Below the pieces are notes generated by a model. The model did not search any database. It was not told where the DNA came from and saw nothing but the letters and a program-made list of their open reading frames with translations. A stretch of 64,000 nt of DNA from QHXW01 sp035280425. Its GTDB lineage: Bacteria > Acidobacteriota > Terriglobia > Bryobacterales > Bryobacteraceae. Position 1 is the first letter of the stretch, and the number at the start of each line of letters is the position of its first letter. Shown in pieces: positions 7,901-14,292 of this stretch. The stretch covers positions 186,001 to 250,000 of the forward strand of contig DATEFW010000034.1 of assembly GCA_035280425.1 (NCBI GenBank), given 5' to 3'. The position numbers were made by a program, and so were the translations under genes.

Positions 7901-8344
7901 ATGAAAAACCGAAGAGCGTTTATGAAGGCCGGAATCGCGGCCGCGACCGTGACGGGAGCCGCCAGCGCCAAGGCGCTTCCCATGAAGAAAGTCGTGCATT
8001 ACCGCGACGGCAAGAAGCCTGAAAATCCGTTATTCAGCGGCGCGGTGTCATACGGCAACCTGCTGTTCATCGCCGGCAAGGGCTACCACAAAGAAGGCGA
8101 CATCAAGGTGCACACCAAGGCGGTGCTGGACGAGATTCAGGCGGAGCTGGAAAACGCCGGCTCGTCGATGGACAAGGTGCTGCAATGCCGCGTGTTCCTG
8201 AACGATTTGAAAGATTACAAAGAGATGAACGATGTTTTTCGCGGCCGTTTCGGCCCCGAGCCGCCGGTGCGCACGACGATCGCGGCGGCTGGCGGAATTC
8301 CCGGGAACTCGCTGGTCGAGATTGACGTGATCGCGTATATCTGA
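7901..8344 (+). CDS. RidA-family protein with Tat signal
   Basis: A 147-residue protein. The ATG at 7901 is preferred over 7889 because GGAGA lies at the right spacing before it. The N-terminus NRRAFMKAGIAAATVTGAAS matches a twin-arginine signal (RRxFMK). The mature part is a full YjgF/YER057c/UK114 trimer domain: LFIAGKGYHKEGDIKVHTKA, QAELENAGSSMDKVLQCRVF and the usual GNSLVEIDVIAY end. The family arginine that binds the 2-imino acid carboxylate is in VRTTIAAA rather than in an RC motif. Cytosolic RidA deaminates reactive enamines; an exported version must act on something else. Its 3' end is repeated at 8961. Confidence 0.88.
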   Translation: MKNRRAFMKAGIAAATVTGAASAKALPMKKVVHYRDGKKPENPLFSGAVSYGNLLFIAGKGYHKEGDIKVHTKAVLDEIQAELENAGSSMDKVLQCRVFLNDLKDYKEMNDVFRGRFGPEPPVRTTIAAAGGIPGNSLVEIDVIAYI

Positions 8345-8353
8345 CAGGGCGTG
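8324..8353. repeat. Direct repeat, copy 1 (ridA 3' end)
   Basis: The last six codons of the RidA gene, its stop and nine further bases match 8961-8990 at 28 of 30 positions (first 21 identical). A repeat of a gene's 3' end around foreign DNA is the usual footprint of site-specific integration (attL/attR). Here it brackets 600 bp with a ruined SIR2-like gene. Confidence 0.65.
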
Positions 8354-8466
8354 GCGAGGCGAGCGAAAGCGGGGCCGGAGGACGTGTCGTGGTGGCGATG
8401 TTCTCTTGACGAAAATCCTGGGCGGATCAGACCTCTCCATTTTTGTCCCGTGTTTTATAATCTTGC

Positions 8467-8720
8467 GTAACCATTGACGCTATAGAGCTGCACGTGTTGC
8501 GTGGTCTAGATGATATTGTCGAAACGTTTCGGTCCGCCAAGAACCTTGGCCGAAGTTGCTGTCTTTTGATTGGGGCGGGCTGCTCGGTCCGGGCTGGAAT
8601 ACCAACTGCCATCGGCTTCGTGGAGAAGATCAAAGGACAGTACCCGCAGGCTTAGCTAGAGCGGCTGCCAAAACATACGCCAAATGCATGGCTGAGTTGT
8701 CCCTAGGTGAGCGCCGTGAT
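8467..8720 (+). pseudogene. SIR2-like domain protein, N-terminal remnant
   Basis: In frame from 8467 the DNA reads TIDAIELHVLRGLDDIVETF and then CCLLIGAGCSVRAGIPTA. This is the NAD-binding GAGxS-type loop and following GIP of SIR2-domain proteins of the kind found in phage-defence systems. A TAG stops it at 8653. Shifting frame at about 8655 continues as KTYAKCMAELSLGERRD to about 8720, after which similarity ends. No start codon remains (GTA where ATG or GTG would be expected). About 85 residues survive of a gene that would normally be several hundred codons. Family assignment rests on the loop motif and is inferred. Confidence 0.65.
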
Positions 8721-8846
8721 TCTGGGGTTTTAAATGCTTGGAGTGAGGCGCTGATCGAACAGGCGAAGCATAAGAGCGGCCAGGAAGCTGCCGATCTGCG
8801 GATTCTGGCTGAGCAAAAGCGCCTGGCTGTAGCCACGCCGGCTTGA
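8721..8846 (+). pseudogene. Unrecognised C-terminal gene fragment fused to SIR2 remnant
   Basis: Following the SIR2-like piece in the same frame is a helical, Ala/Glu/Lys-rich stretch (EALIEQAKHKSGQEAADLRI) ending in TGA at 8844-8846. It does not resemble the expected SIR2-protein continuation, so it is probably the tail of another gene joined by deletion. No function can be given. Confidence 0.35.
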
Positions 8847-8960
8847 TAGCTTGATTGGAAGCCGACAAAAATTGGGACAAAAATTGGGGACGGCCTGGTC
8901 TGCGTGGATTTCCGTTAGTCAGCGAACAGCGTGCGCGGCGGGTCGAGCGATTGCAGGCGG

Positions 8961-8990
8961 GACGTGATCGCGTATATCTGAGAGGGAGTG
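8961..8990. repeat. Direct repeat, copy 2 (ridA 3' end)
   Basis: Matches 8324-8353 at 28 of 30 bases, including GACGTGATCGCGTATATCTGA exactly except for length limits. The upstream codons do not continue to match RidA, so this is a short duplicated end and not a second ridA gene. It marks a possible right boundary of an old insertion. Confidence 0.65.
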
Positions 8991-9121
8991 CTCGCGGGGC
9001 GAAGGCGGGTTCGGGGAAAGCGAAGGGAGAACGTCAGCACTCTCACGCTGTCCGCGCGATGAGGCAGTTCCATAGATGCAGCGAAGGCCGGCGGCCGCCA
9101 GATCCGCGGAATACCAGCGCG

Positions 9122-9196
9122 CTAGTAGACCCGAATTTTGCAGGGCGGCAGCGGTTGGGGATTCAGACCCGCTTGCACACCGGTTTTGGTTTTCAT
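9122..9196 (-). CDS. Tiny peptide C, MKTKT-start family
   Basis: A 24-codon ORF, ATG at 9196 and TAG at 9122-9124. The N-terminus MKTKTGVQAG is close to that of the two ORFs upstream, while the tail LNPQPLPPCKIRVY is different and Pro-rich with one Cys. A purine-rich site GAAAGGAAAACAAGG precedes the ATG. A constant start with a variable tail resembles precursor peptides of modified natural products, but no maturation enzyme is visible nearby. Expression is unproven. Confidence 0.5.
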   Translation of the reverse strand: MKTKTGVQAGLNPQPLPPCKIRVY

Positions 9197-9215
9197 TGCC
9201 TTGTTTTCCTTTCAA

Positions 9216-9281
9216 TTATTCTTCGGGGCCTTCGTCTCCGGGGCCACTCCAACCAGCTTTCAAATTCGTTTTGGTTTTCAT
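9216..9281 (-). CDS. Tiny peptide B, MKTKT-start family
   Basis: A 21-codon ORF, ATG at 9281 and TAA at 9216-9218. N-terminus MKTKTNLKAG; tail WSGPGDEGPEE, short and acidic. A very good ribosome site GGGAGAGAAGG lies about 4 bases before the ATG, which argues that it is translated. It sits 19 bases upstream of peptide C and 60 bases downstream of peptide A, all on the same strand. Confidence 0.55.
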   Translation of the reverse strand: MKTKTNLKAGWSGPGDEGPEE

Positions 9282-9341
9282 ATCCTTCTCTCCCTTTTCC
9301 CTCTGATCGCCACACCGGGCTCTTTTCAATGGCGGAGCAGC

Positions 9342-9425
9342 TTACGCCGGAAGGAGCAACCCGACTAAAATTCCGATGATCGAGATCACGACCAGACCGG
9401 ATTTGGCATTGGTTTTAACTTTCAT
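9342..9425 (-). CDS. Tiny peptide A, MKVKT-start, hydrophobic tail
   Basis: A 27-codon ORF, ATG at 9425 and TAA at 9342-9344. N-terminus MKVKTNAKSG matches peptides B and C; the tail LVVISIIGILVGLLLPA is a single hydrophobic segment. That tail also looks like the N-terminal helix of type IV pilin-like proteins, but no pilin body follows. Ribosome site GGGAG lies 8-10 bases before the ATG. The frame is open upstream to 9548, but the upstream residues look random. It could be a small membrane peptide or the first of a precursor-peptide set. Confidence 0.55.
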   Translation of the reverse strand: MKVKTNAKSGLVVISIIGILVGLLLPA

Positions 9426-9673
9426 GTTGGTTCTCCCTTCGCAACTTAATCCAGGCAAGCGACGTGCCGTTCTGGTGCCACACGGAGCTTGTAGGTCGAA
9501 GTGTTTGCGCTGAATGAATATAGCGAGCGGCACCGGTGGTGTAGCCAAAGACCGCCCGCCAGCCAGGATCTATCCGAACGGATAGTCGCGGATCACGAAT
9601 AGATAGCTAGTTCGTGGTGGTCGGGGGGAAATCGGGGGGGAATCAGGGGACACCTGAATCTGCGCTGATCTTG
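9426..9673. other. Gap upstream of the tiny peptide ORFs
   Basis: No credible gene is seen. The stretch holds the 9570-9585 palindrome, G-runs at 9622-9649 and a GGGGAC-containing fragment (9646-9660) like other palindromic pieces in the window. Any promoter for the peptide ORFs should lie here, reading leftward; I see no strong -35/-10 pair. Confidence 0.4.
9570..9585. promoter_or_regulatory. Palindrome, TetR-type operator shape
   Basis: CTATCCGAACGGATAG has perfect 7-bp arms around AA. The two-base centre is too tight for a hairpin, so a dimeric repressor site is more likely than a terminator. It lies 145 bp upstream of the first tiny peptide ORF. No regulator gene of the TetR class is in the window. 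Confidence 0.35.
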
Positions 9674-10294
9674 TTATTTTGCGGGCTGAGCCGCCGTTGG
9701 GCGCGCAAAAGAAACGCCGGTCACTCGGTACCCTTCCGGAATCCGGAAAAGATTTGCGTCTGGATCGCCAATTCGCAAGTTGTTTACGGCCCTTGTTTCC
9801 AAAACTTGTCCATCACGATTATGTATCGTCCTCAGGACCTGACAACCGAGCGAAGGAGCCATGTACACGTCCATGCTGTCAGCATTCGGCCCGTCCACGG
9901 ATACGCGTTCCACCTCCACGCCCTGAATGACCCCGGCTGATCTTTCCACCGACACACGGGTGTCTCCGAACCCGGAAACAAATCTGCGTTCACAAGCCTC
10001 GGGCGGCCGCTGCGGAACCTGGTACGGCATTTTCGAGGCCGTGCGAGTCTTCGGATTGATTAAAATCTCGAACCCGTGTACACGATCGAGGATCTGGCGG
10101 GCTGCGCCGGAGGATGGATCGAGATCCATGGAGACGATGGACCCATGACGGTCTACTGCGAACAAAAAACGAGTTTCCGATTTTAGTGCGCCCGCTTTGT
10201 CAAACTGGCGCGAGACCTCGTTCAGTGAAAACGGCGTGACTGACTGCGCCATGGCAGGCGCGACGAGGAGAACAAGGCCAACAAACATGCGCAT
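9674..10294 (-). CDS. Secreted protein of unknown function
   Basis: A 206-residue protein with a short signal peptide (MRMFVGLVLLVAPAMAQ). The body is beta-rich with repeated charged strands (RFLFAVDRHGSIVSMDLDPS; VYMAPSLGCQVLRTIHNRDG), the second resembling lipoprotein-carrier-like or conserved Acidobacterial secreted proteins. No catalytic motif stands out. The ATG follows the stop of the truncated coiled-coil copy by four bases, so both are probably on one transcript with the full coiled-coil gene. Function unknown. Confidence 0.7.
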   Translation of the reverse strand: MRMFVGLVLLVAPAMAQSVTPFSLNEVSRQFDKAGALKSETRFLFAVDRHGSIVSMDLDPSSGAARQILDRVHGFEILINPKTRTASKMPYQVPQRPPEACERRFVSGFGDTRVSVERSAGVIQGVEVERVSVDGPNADSMDVYMAPSLGCQVLRTIHNRDGQVLETRAVNNLRIGDPDANLFRIPEGYRVTGVSFARPTAAQPAK

Positions 10295-10298
10295 ACAA

Positions 10299-10621
10299 TC
10301 AGTCTAGCTGGGGCGGAGTGGATGGGCCGTCGAGAGTTTTATCCAACCGTTCCAAGCCATCCTGTAACTCCGTTAATTTGGCCTGCGCCGCCTGAGCTTG
10401 CGACGATGCATCGCTCTCAATGGTTCGCAATTGCTGTTCCTCGCTCGTCCGAGACTCGAGTTCCTGCTTTGTGCGGCGAGGATCCAATTGTCTGGCAGTG
10501 CGTTCTCTTTGATCCTCGGTTTGACTTTGCAGTTTCTCCAGGTCTTCCACCTGACGGGCGAGGCGTTGCCGCCAGAGCTCTGCCTCGGCAACTTTAGACC
10601 GCGCGGCTGATTGGGCCGCTG
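10299..10621 (-). pseudogene. Truncated tandem copy of the coiled-coil gene
   Basis: Reading leftward from about 10621, the frame AAQSAARSKVAEAEL, then RLARQVEDLEKLQSQTED and EEQQLRTIESDA, ending DKTLDGPSTPPQLD (stop 10299-10301), closely parallels residues about 70-174 of the upstream neighbour. It lacks the signal peptide and first third and lies in a different frame from its parent's stop. It arose by partial tandem duplication. An internal ATG at 10550 could start an 83-residue cytoplasmic piece, but a functional product is doubtful. Confidence 0.65.
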
Positions 10622-11146
10622 TCAGGGTTGGCTCTGGCTCGCCAGAGTTTTATCCAGCCGGGTCAAGCCATCCTGTAACTCACTCAGCTTGGCCTGTTCC
10701 GTCTGAACTTGCGCGAGGGCGTCGCTCTCGATGGTTCGCAACTGCTGCTCCTCGGTAGTTTGAAACTCCAGTTCTTTCTTAGTGCGGTGAAGATCCAGTT
10801 CTCTGGCAGCGCGTTCTCTTGGATCTTCCGTGCGGTTTTGCAGATTCTCCATATCTTCAAGTTGACGCGCCAAGCGTCGCCGAGAGCGCTCGGCATCGGC
10901 GACTTTTGACCGCGCTGCATCCAGGCGCTGCGCGGCTTGCGAGTGCGAGAGCGTCTGGATCTGCAGCCGGTAAAGTGCAATTTGCAGTCTCTGGCCGGTA
11001 ACCAGGGTCGTTTCGAGAGCCTGGCGTAACTGGTGAACTTCCGACAACAGGGAGCGCAAGGTGTCGGTCTCAGCCGGCGGGGTTTGGCCGAACGCGACGC
11101 CGGCGGCGAGGACGAAGGAAATAGCGGGGAGACATGTACGATGCAT
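10622..11146 (-). CDS. Secreted coiled-coil protein
   Basis: A 174-residue protein. Signal peptide MHRTCLPAISFVLAAGVAFG is followed by an almost unbroken helical, Gln/Glu/Arg/Leu-rich chain with heptad-like hydrophobics (LRSLLSEVHQLRQALETTL; LRTIESDALAQVQTEQAKL). This predicts a long periplasmic coiled coil. No known enzyme domain. It is followed by a degenerate copy of its own 3' two thirds and then a second secreted unknown. Confidence 0.75.
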   Translation of the reverse strand: MHRTCLPAISFVLAAGVAFGQTPPAETDTLRSLLSEVHQLRQALETTLVTGQRLQIALYRLQIQTLSHSQAAQRLDAARSKVADAERSRRRLARQLEDMENLQNRTEDPRERAARELDLHRTKKELEFQTTEEQQLRTIESDALAQVQTEQAKLSELQDGLTRLDKTLASQSQP

Positions 11147-11257
11147 GCGAAACCTCCAAAACGAGCCGCTTCGAGGAGTATGTTTTCGATTGGCGACTGA
11201 TTACAAGACGCAGGGCGAATGGAAAACGCGCAGGGAAAATGGGGAGAAGAGAAAAAC

Positions 11258-11280
11258 GGGGACAGATTCAGGCCGTCCCC
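11258..11280. repeat. GGGGAC palindromic element overlapping the nadD end
   Basis: GGGGAC (11258-11263) and GTCCCC (11275-11280) flank an imperfect centre. On the reverse strand the element supplies the last codons and the stop of nadD. Similar pieces at 614-709, 8887 and 9646 suggest a dispersed palindromic repeat family that settles at gene ends. Confidence 0.45.
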
Positions 11281-11840
11281 CGGTAGAGGCGGTTGCCGTG
11301 GATGTAGCTGAGGACGGCGGGCGGGAGATCGGCGGGGATTTCGCCGGCGGCGAGTTTTTCGCGGATTGCGGAAGAGGAGATGGGAAGATCGATGCCGTCG
11401 AGCGGGTGGACGCGGGCGCCGTCGGGGACTTGATAATTGCCGCCTGGGCGGCTGACCACAATGAAATCCACCGAGGTGACGACTTCGCGCCAGCGGTGCC
11501 AGGTGCGGATTTCGGCGAAGGCGTCGGCGCCGATCAGGAAAAATAATTCGTGACCGGTGAGTGAGGAGCGGACGCGCTCGATGGTTTCGATCGAGTAACT
11601 GCTCTGCGCGCTGGCCTCCAGGCGCGAGGCCTCGAACCGCGGCTCGTCTTCGAGCGCCAGCTCGACCATGCGGTAGCGGTGCTCATAGGGAGCGTGCGTG
11701 GCGGCGGATTTGTGCGGCGGGCGGGCGGCAGGGATGAAGAGCACGCGGTCGAGCGAGTAGCGTTGCGCGGCCTCACGGGCGATGGTGAGGTGCCCGTTGT
11801 GGATGGGGTCGAAAGTGCCGCCGAACAGAGCGATTCTCAA
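11268..11840 (-). CDS. nadD: Nicotinate-nucleotide adenylyltransferase
   Basis: A 190-residue cytoplasmic enzyme that makes deamido-NAD from nicotinate mononucleotide and ATP. The nucleotidyltransferase signature GGTFDPIHNGHL (residues 7-18, with the HxGH catalytic box) and the late DLPISSSAIREKL (ISSTxIR-type motif) are both present, as is FLIGADAFAEIRTWHRWRE. Length is normal for NadD. The last few codons lie in a palindromic repeat, giving an unusual C-terminus. In many bacteria nadD adjoins rsfS and obg; here it does not. Confidence 0.95.
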   Translation of the reverse strand: MRIALFGGTFDPIHNGHLTIAREAAQRYSLDRVLFIPAARPPHKSAATHAPYEHRYRMVELALEDEPRFEASRLEASAQSSYSIETIERVRSSLTGHELFFLIGADAFAEIRTWHRWREVVTSVDFIVVSRPGGNYQVPDGARVHPLDGIDLPISSSAIREKLAAGEIPADLPPAVLSYIHGNRLYRGTA

Positions 11841-11898
11841 CGGGCCATTTTAAATCTTTGGCGCGGGCGGCGCGAGGGCCGGCAGCGCGGCAAGGAAA

Positions 11899-12387
11899 TC
11901 AGCTTCGCTCGATTTTGAGCGAGCGGATCTGCACGTCCTTCTGGGGGCGGTCCTGCGCGCCGCGGGGAACTTTCGAAATTTTTTCAACAACGTCGTAGCC
12001 TTCGACGACTTCGCCGAAGACGCTGTGCTTGTTATCGAGCCAGGGCGTGGCGGCAACGGTGATGAAAAACTGGCTGCCGTTGGTATTGGGGCCGGCATTG
12101 GCCATGGAGAGGATGCCGGGCTTGGTGTGCTTGAGCGAAGCGTGAAACTCGTCGGCGAATTTATAGCCGGGGCCGCCGCGGCCGGTGCCTTCCGGGCAGC
12201 CGCCCTGGATCATGAAGTCGGGGATTACGCGATGAAAGATGAGGCCGTCATAAAAAGGCTTGCCGGTCTTAGCGCCTTCGGCGAGCGAGGTGAAGTTTTC
12301 CACGGTTTTGGGAGCTTTGTCGGCGTAGAGGCGCGCTTTGAAGCGGCCCTCGGTGGTATCGAACACGGCGAAAACATCGTTAGGCAT
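11899..12387 (-). CDS. Cyclophilin-type peptidyl-prolyl isomerase
   Basis: From the ATG at 12387 the protein has 162 residues; the upstream extension to 12435 overlaps a TA promoter and is unlikely. The cyclophilin core is complete: KTVENFTSLAEG, FYDGLIFHRVIPDFMIQGG (catalytic Arg in FHRV), GTGRGGPGYKFADEF, MANAGPNTNGSQFFITV and HSVFGEVVEGYDVV. No signal peptide, so cytoplasmic, as for PpiB. Catalyses cis-trans isomerisation of prolyl bonds. Confidence 0.93.
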   Translation of the reverse strand: MPNDVFAVFDTTEGRFKARLYADKAPKTVENFTSLAEGAKTGKPFYDGLIFHRVIPDFMIQGGCPEGTGRGGPGYKFADEFHASLKHTKPGILSMANAGPNTNGSQFFITVAATPWLDNKHSVFGEVVEGYDVVEKISKVPRGAQDRPQKDVQIRSLKIERS

Positions 12388-12429
12388 GAAAGCGATTGTA
12401 ACAAGATGCGCGCGCGGCCGGCGCAGAAT

Positions 12430-12464
12430 ACACATATTTATGTGTGTTACACTTATTTATGTGA
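12430..12464 (+). promoter_or_regulatory. Putative TA operator, two 15-bp repeats 20 bp apart
   Basis: ACACATATTTATGTG (12430-12444) and ACACTTATTTATGTG (12450-12464) match at 14 of 15 bases with a 20-bp period. The first contains the palindrome CACATA-TT-TATGTG. The AT-rich repeat sits at the antitoxin start, so it should be both promoter core and autoregulation site. The GTG start lies within the second copy, so the mRNA may be leaderless or nearly so. Confidence 0.5.
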
Positions 12465-12709
12465 AACAGACCAAAACCAAGCGTAATCTGACGCTGAGCC
12501 TGCCGGCGACCTTGATCCGCACGGCCAAAGTTCAGGCTGCCGAGCACAATATGTCGCTGAACGCGTGGGTTGAGGCTGCGATGAACCAGACGATCTTGTT
12601 TCGCCGGGACCACATTGCGGCAGGCGAGAAGTTCCTGCAAGCATCGGAAAGAGGTCTGTACAAGCTCCCACGCAAGCGATGGCGGCGTGAAGAGCTTTAT
12701 GACCGCTGA
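12461..12709 (+). CDS. VapB-type antitoxin (CopG/Arc-like)
   Basis: An 82-residue protein from the GTG at 12461 (reads KQTKTKRNLTLSLPATLIRT). The N-terminus shows a strand-helix-helix ribbon with NLTLSLPATLIRTAKVQAAE and MSLNAWVEAAM, as in RHH antitoxins. The C-terminal part (ERGLYKLPRKRWRREELYDR) is basic and aromatic and should wrap the toxin. No clear Shine-Dalgarno site is present. Its TGA overlaps the toxin ATG by one base (TGATG), showing translational coupling. Confidence 0.85.
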   Translation: MKQTKTKRNLTLSLPATLIRTAKVQAAEHNMSLNAWVEAAMNQTILFRRDHIAAGEKFLQASERGLYKLPRKRWRREELYDR

Positions 12710-13122
12710 TGGTGTTTTTTGATACCAACGTGCTGGTCTACGTGCACGACCAGCGATTTCCGTCCAAACGCCAACAGGCACGGCGTCTCTATTCCAGGTA
12801 CTTGTACCAAGATGCGGTTGTTTTAAGCACCCAAGTGCTTCAGGAATTCTTCGTGACCGTTACGCGGAAGGCAACGCGGATTTCGACGCGAGAGGCAAAA
12901 GAACTGGTGCGCCAGTTAGCAGAATTGCCCGTGGTGACGATCGAATCCGATCATATACTCGCCGCAATTGAACTTCATTCCCGTTATCAGATTTCATTCT
13001 GGGACGCCCTGATCATCGTGGCGGCGAAGGCGGCTCGCGCTTCGGTCGTGCTGAGCGAAGACCTGGGGCACGGGCAGGTGTACGACGGCGTGCGGGTGGA
13101 GAATCCGTTCGTCGCGCACTGA
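12709..13122 (+). CDS. vapC: VapC-type PIN-domain ribonuclease toxin
   Basis: A 137-residue PIN-domain protein. The expected acidic residues are present: Asp5 in MVFFDTNVLVY, Glu in TQVLQEFFVTVTRK, Asp in ISFWDALIIVAAK and a late Asp in LSEDLGHGQ. These form a Mg-dependent RNase site, so unlike the toxin gene at 3376 this one looks intact. Neutralised by the upstream antitoxin. PIN toxins usually cleave tRNA or rRNA; the target here is unknown. Confidence 0.92.
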   Translation: MVFFDTNVLVYVHDQRFPSKRQQARRLYSRYLYQDAVVLSTQVLQEFFVTVTRKATRISTREAKELVRQLAELPVVTIESDHILAAIELHSRYQISFWDALIIVAAKAARASVVLSEDLGHGQVYDGVRVENPFVAH

Positions 13123-13129
13123 AGCGCGG

Positions 13130-14269
13130 TCATTTTTGGTTTTCGTACCACTTCAGATTTGCGGTTGACGCGCCGATGCAGGCCACATCCATGCGACCGT
13201 CGCCGTTCAAATCCGCCGCGGCGCAGGCGGCTGCGGCCATACCGCCATCGTCCAGCACCTGCTTCGACCAGCGCTCGCCGCGGGCGCCGTCGGCCGAATA
13301 AACCAAAACGCTGTGGCTGCCGCCGCGAAAACCGGCAACGATCTGGTCTGCGCCCGCGCCGGTCAGGTCGGCGGTTAGGATGGTGTGCCCGTCGACGAGC
13401 GAATCATCGATCACGTGCCGTTCCCAGGCCCCGTTTTGCTCGCGGTACACAGCGACCTGATTGCCGTGCCAGGGCTCGATGGCGGCAATGTAGCGGCCGG
13501 TGGCGAGGCGCCCGACCGCGAGGTCGCTTGATCCGGATTTCGGCCATGGCGCGGGATTGCCCTTTGCGATCTCGGTGCGAGTCCAGTTTCCATTTTTGTC
13601 GAGTTTGTAGAGATCGATGCCGACGAAGCTCGCGGTGAGAATTTCATCGCGCCCGTCGCCATCCCAATCCGTGATGTAGATGCCGTGGACGACGCCTTCG
13701 TTCTGGTCGCCGATCACTTCGCGCTTCCATTCGCCCGGCCGGTAAAAAACGAGAGGCGTGTGATCGCGGTATTCGGGGGCTTCGGCGTGCAGGCCGGTGA
13801 GCGGAGCATTGATCAGCACCTTTTTGCCGTTGCCGTAAATATCGGCCCAGCGCACGCGGTGCGAGGTGGTGAGACGATCGATCTCGCGCACTTTCCAGGG
13901 GCCGCGCGGGTCGCCATTGTGATGCAGCACGGAAACGATGCCGACGCTGTTCTTCGCCTCGTTCGCGAAGCCGCTAGCCAGCACGATCTCGGGAATGCCG
14001 TCGCCATCGGTGTCCCAGGCGGCGCAGTTGATCATGCGCGAAAAACCGCCGGCGATTACGTGGCGTTCCCAGGTGGGATTTTCGTACCAGACGAGCTCCG
14101 GCATGCCGCTGGCGAGCGCGATCAGGTCCGGTTTACCGTCGTGATTGAGATCGGCGATCACGACCTGGTAGCCGCCTTTGAGGCCGGTGGCGACGGTGTG
14201 CTCGAGGAACTTCGGGAGCTGTGCGGCTCCAAGTGAGCAGCAAACGAACAGCGGAAAGATGGAACGCAA
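13130..14269 (-). CDS. Secreted FG-GAP/VCBS-repeat beta-propeller protein
   Basis: A 379-residue protein with a short signal peptide (MRSIFPLFVCCSLGAAQ). At least four calcium-binding-like loops of the form D-x-N/D-x-D-G recur: IADLNHDGKPDLIAL, AWDTDGDGIPEIVLA, ITDWDGDGRDEILTA and AADLNGDGRMDVACI. Between them are WYENPTWERHVI-type strands. This is an integrin-like FG-GAP propeller, common in Acidobacteria and Planctomycetes, with an unknown binding role outside the cell. Confidence 0.88.
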   Translation of the reverse strand: MRSIFPLFVCCSLGAAQLPKFLEHTVATGLKGGYQVVIADLNHDGKPDLIALASGMPELVWYENPTWERHVIAGGFSRMINCAAWDTDGDGIPEIVLASGFANEAKNSVGIVSVLHHNGDPRGPWKVREIDRLTTSHRVRWADIYGNGKKVLINAPLTGLHAEAPEYRDHTPLVFYRPGEWKREVIGDQNEGVVHGIYITDWDGDGRDEILTASFVGIDLYKLDKNGNWTRTEIAKGNPAPWPKSGSSDLAVGRLATGRYIAAIEPWHGNQVAVYREQNGAWERHVIDDSLVDGHTILTADLTGAGADQIVAGFRGGSHSVLVYSADGARGERWSKQVLDDGGMAAAACAAADLNGDGRMDVACIGASTANLKWYENQK

Positions 14270-14292
14270 GCCCCAGTATAGAATGAAACGTA

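Noticed and set aside
8556..8846. A single 96-codon ORF in the accessory pocket
   Set aside because: Its first third is out-of-frame SIR2-like DNA; the real signal is in another frame, so it was split into remnants.
8855..9379. Forward ORF of 174 codons after the SIR2 remnant
   Set aside because: Low-complexity, without start signals, and crosses the repeat copy; the reverse-strand tiny ORFs with good ribosome sites fit better.
9342..9425. Peptide A as a type IV pilin gene
   Set aside because: The hydrophobic tail resembles a pilin N-terminal helix but the ORF ends there; no pilin body, prepilin Glu5 context or pilus genes follow.
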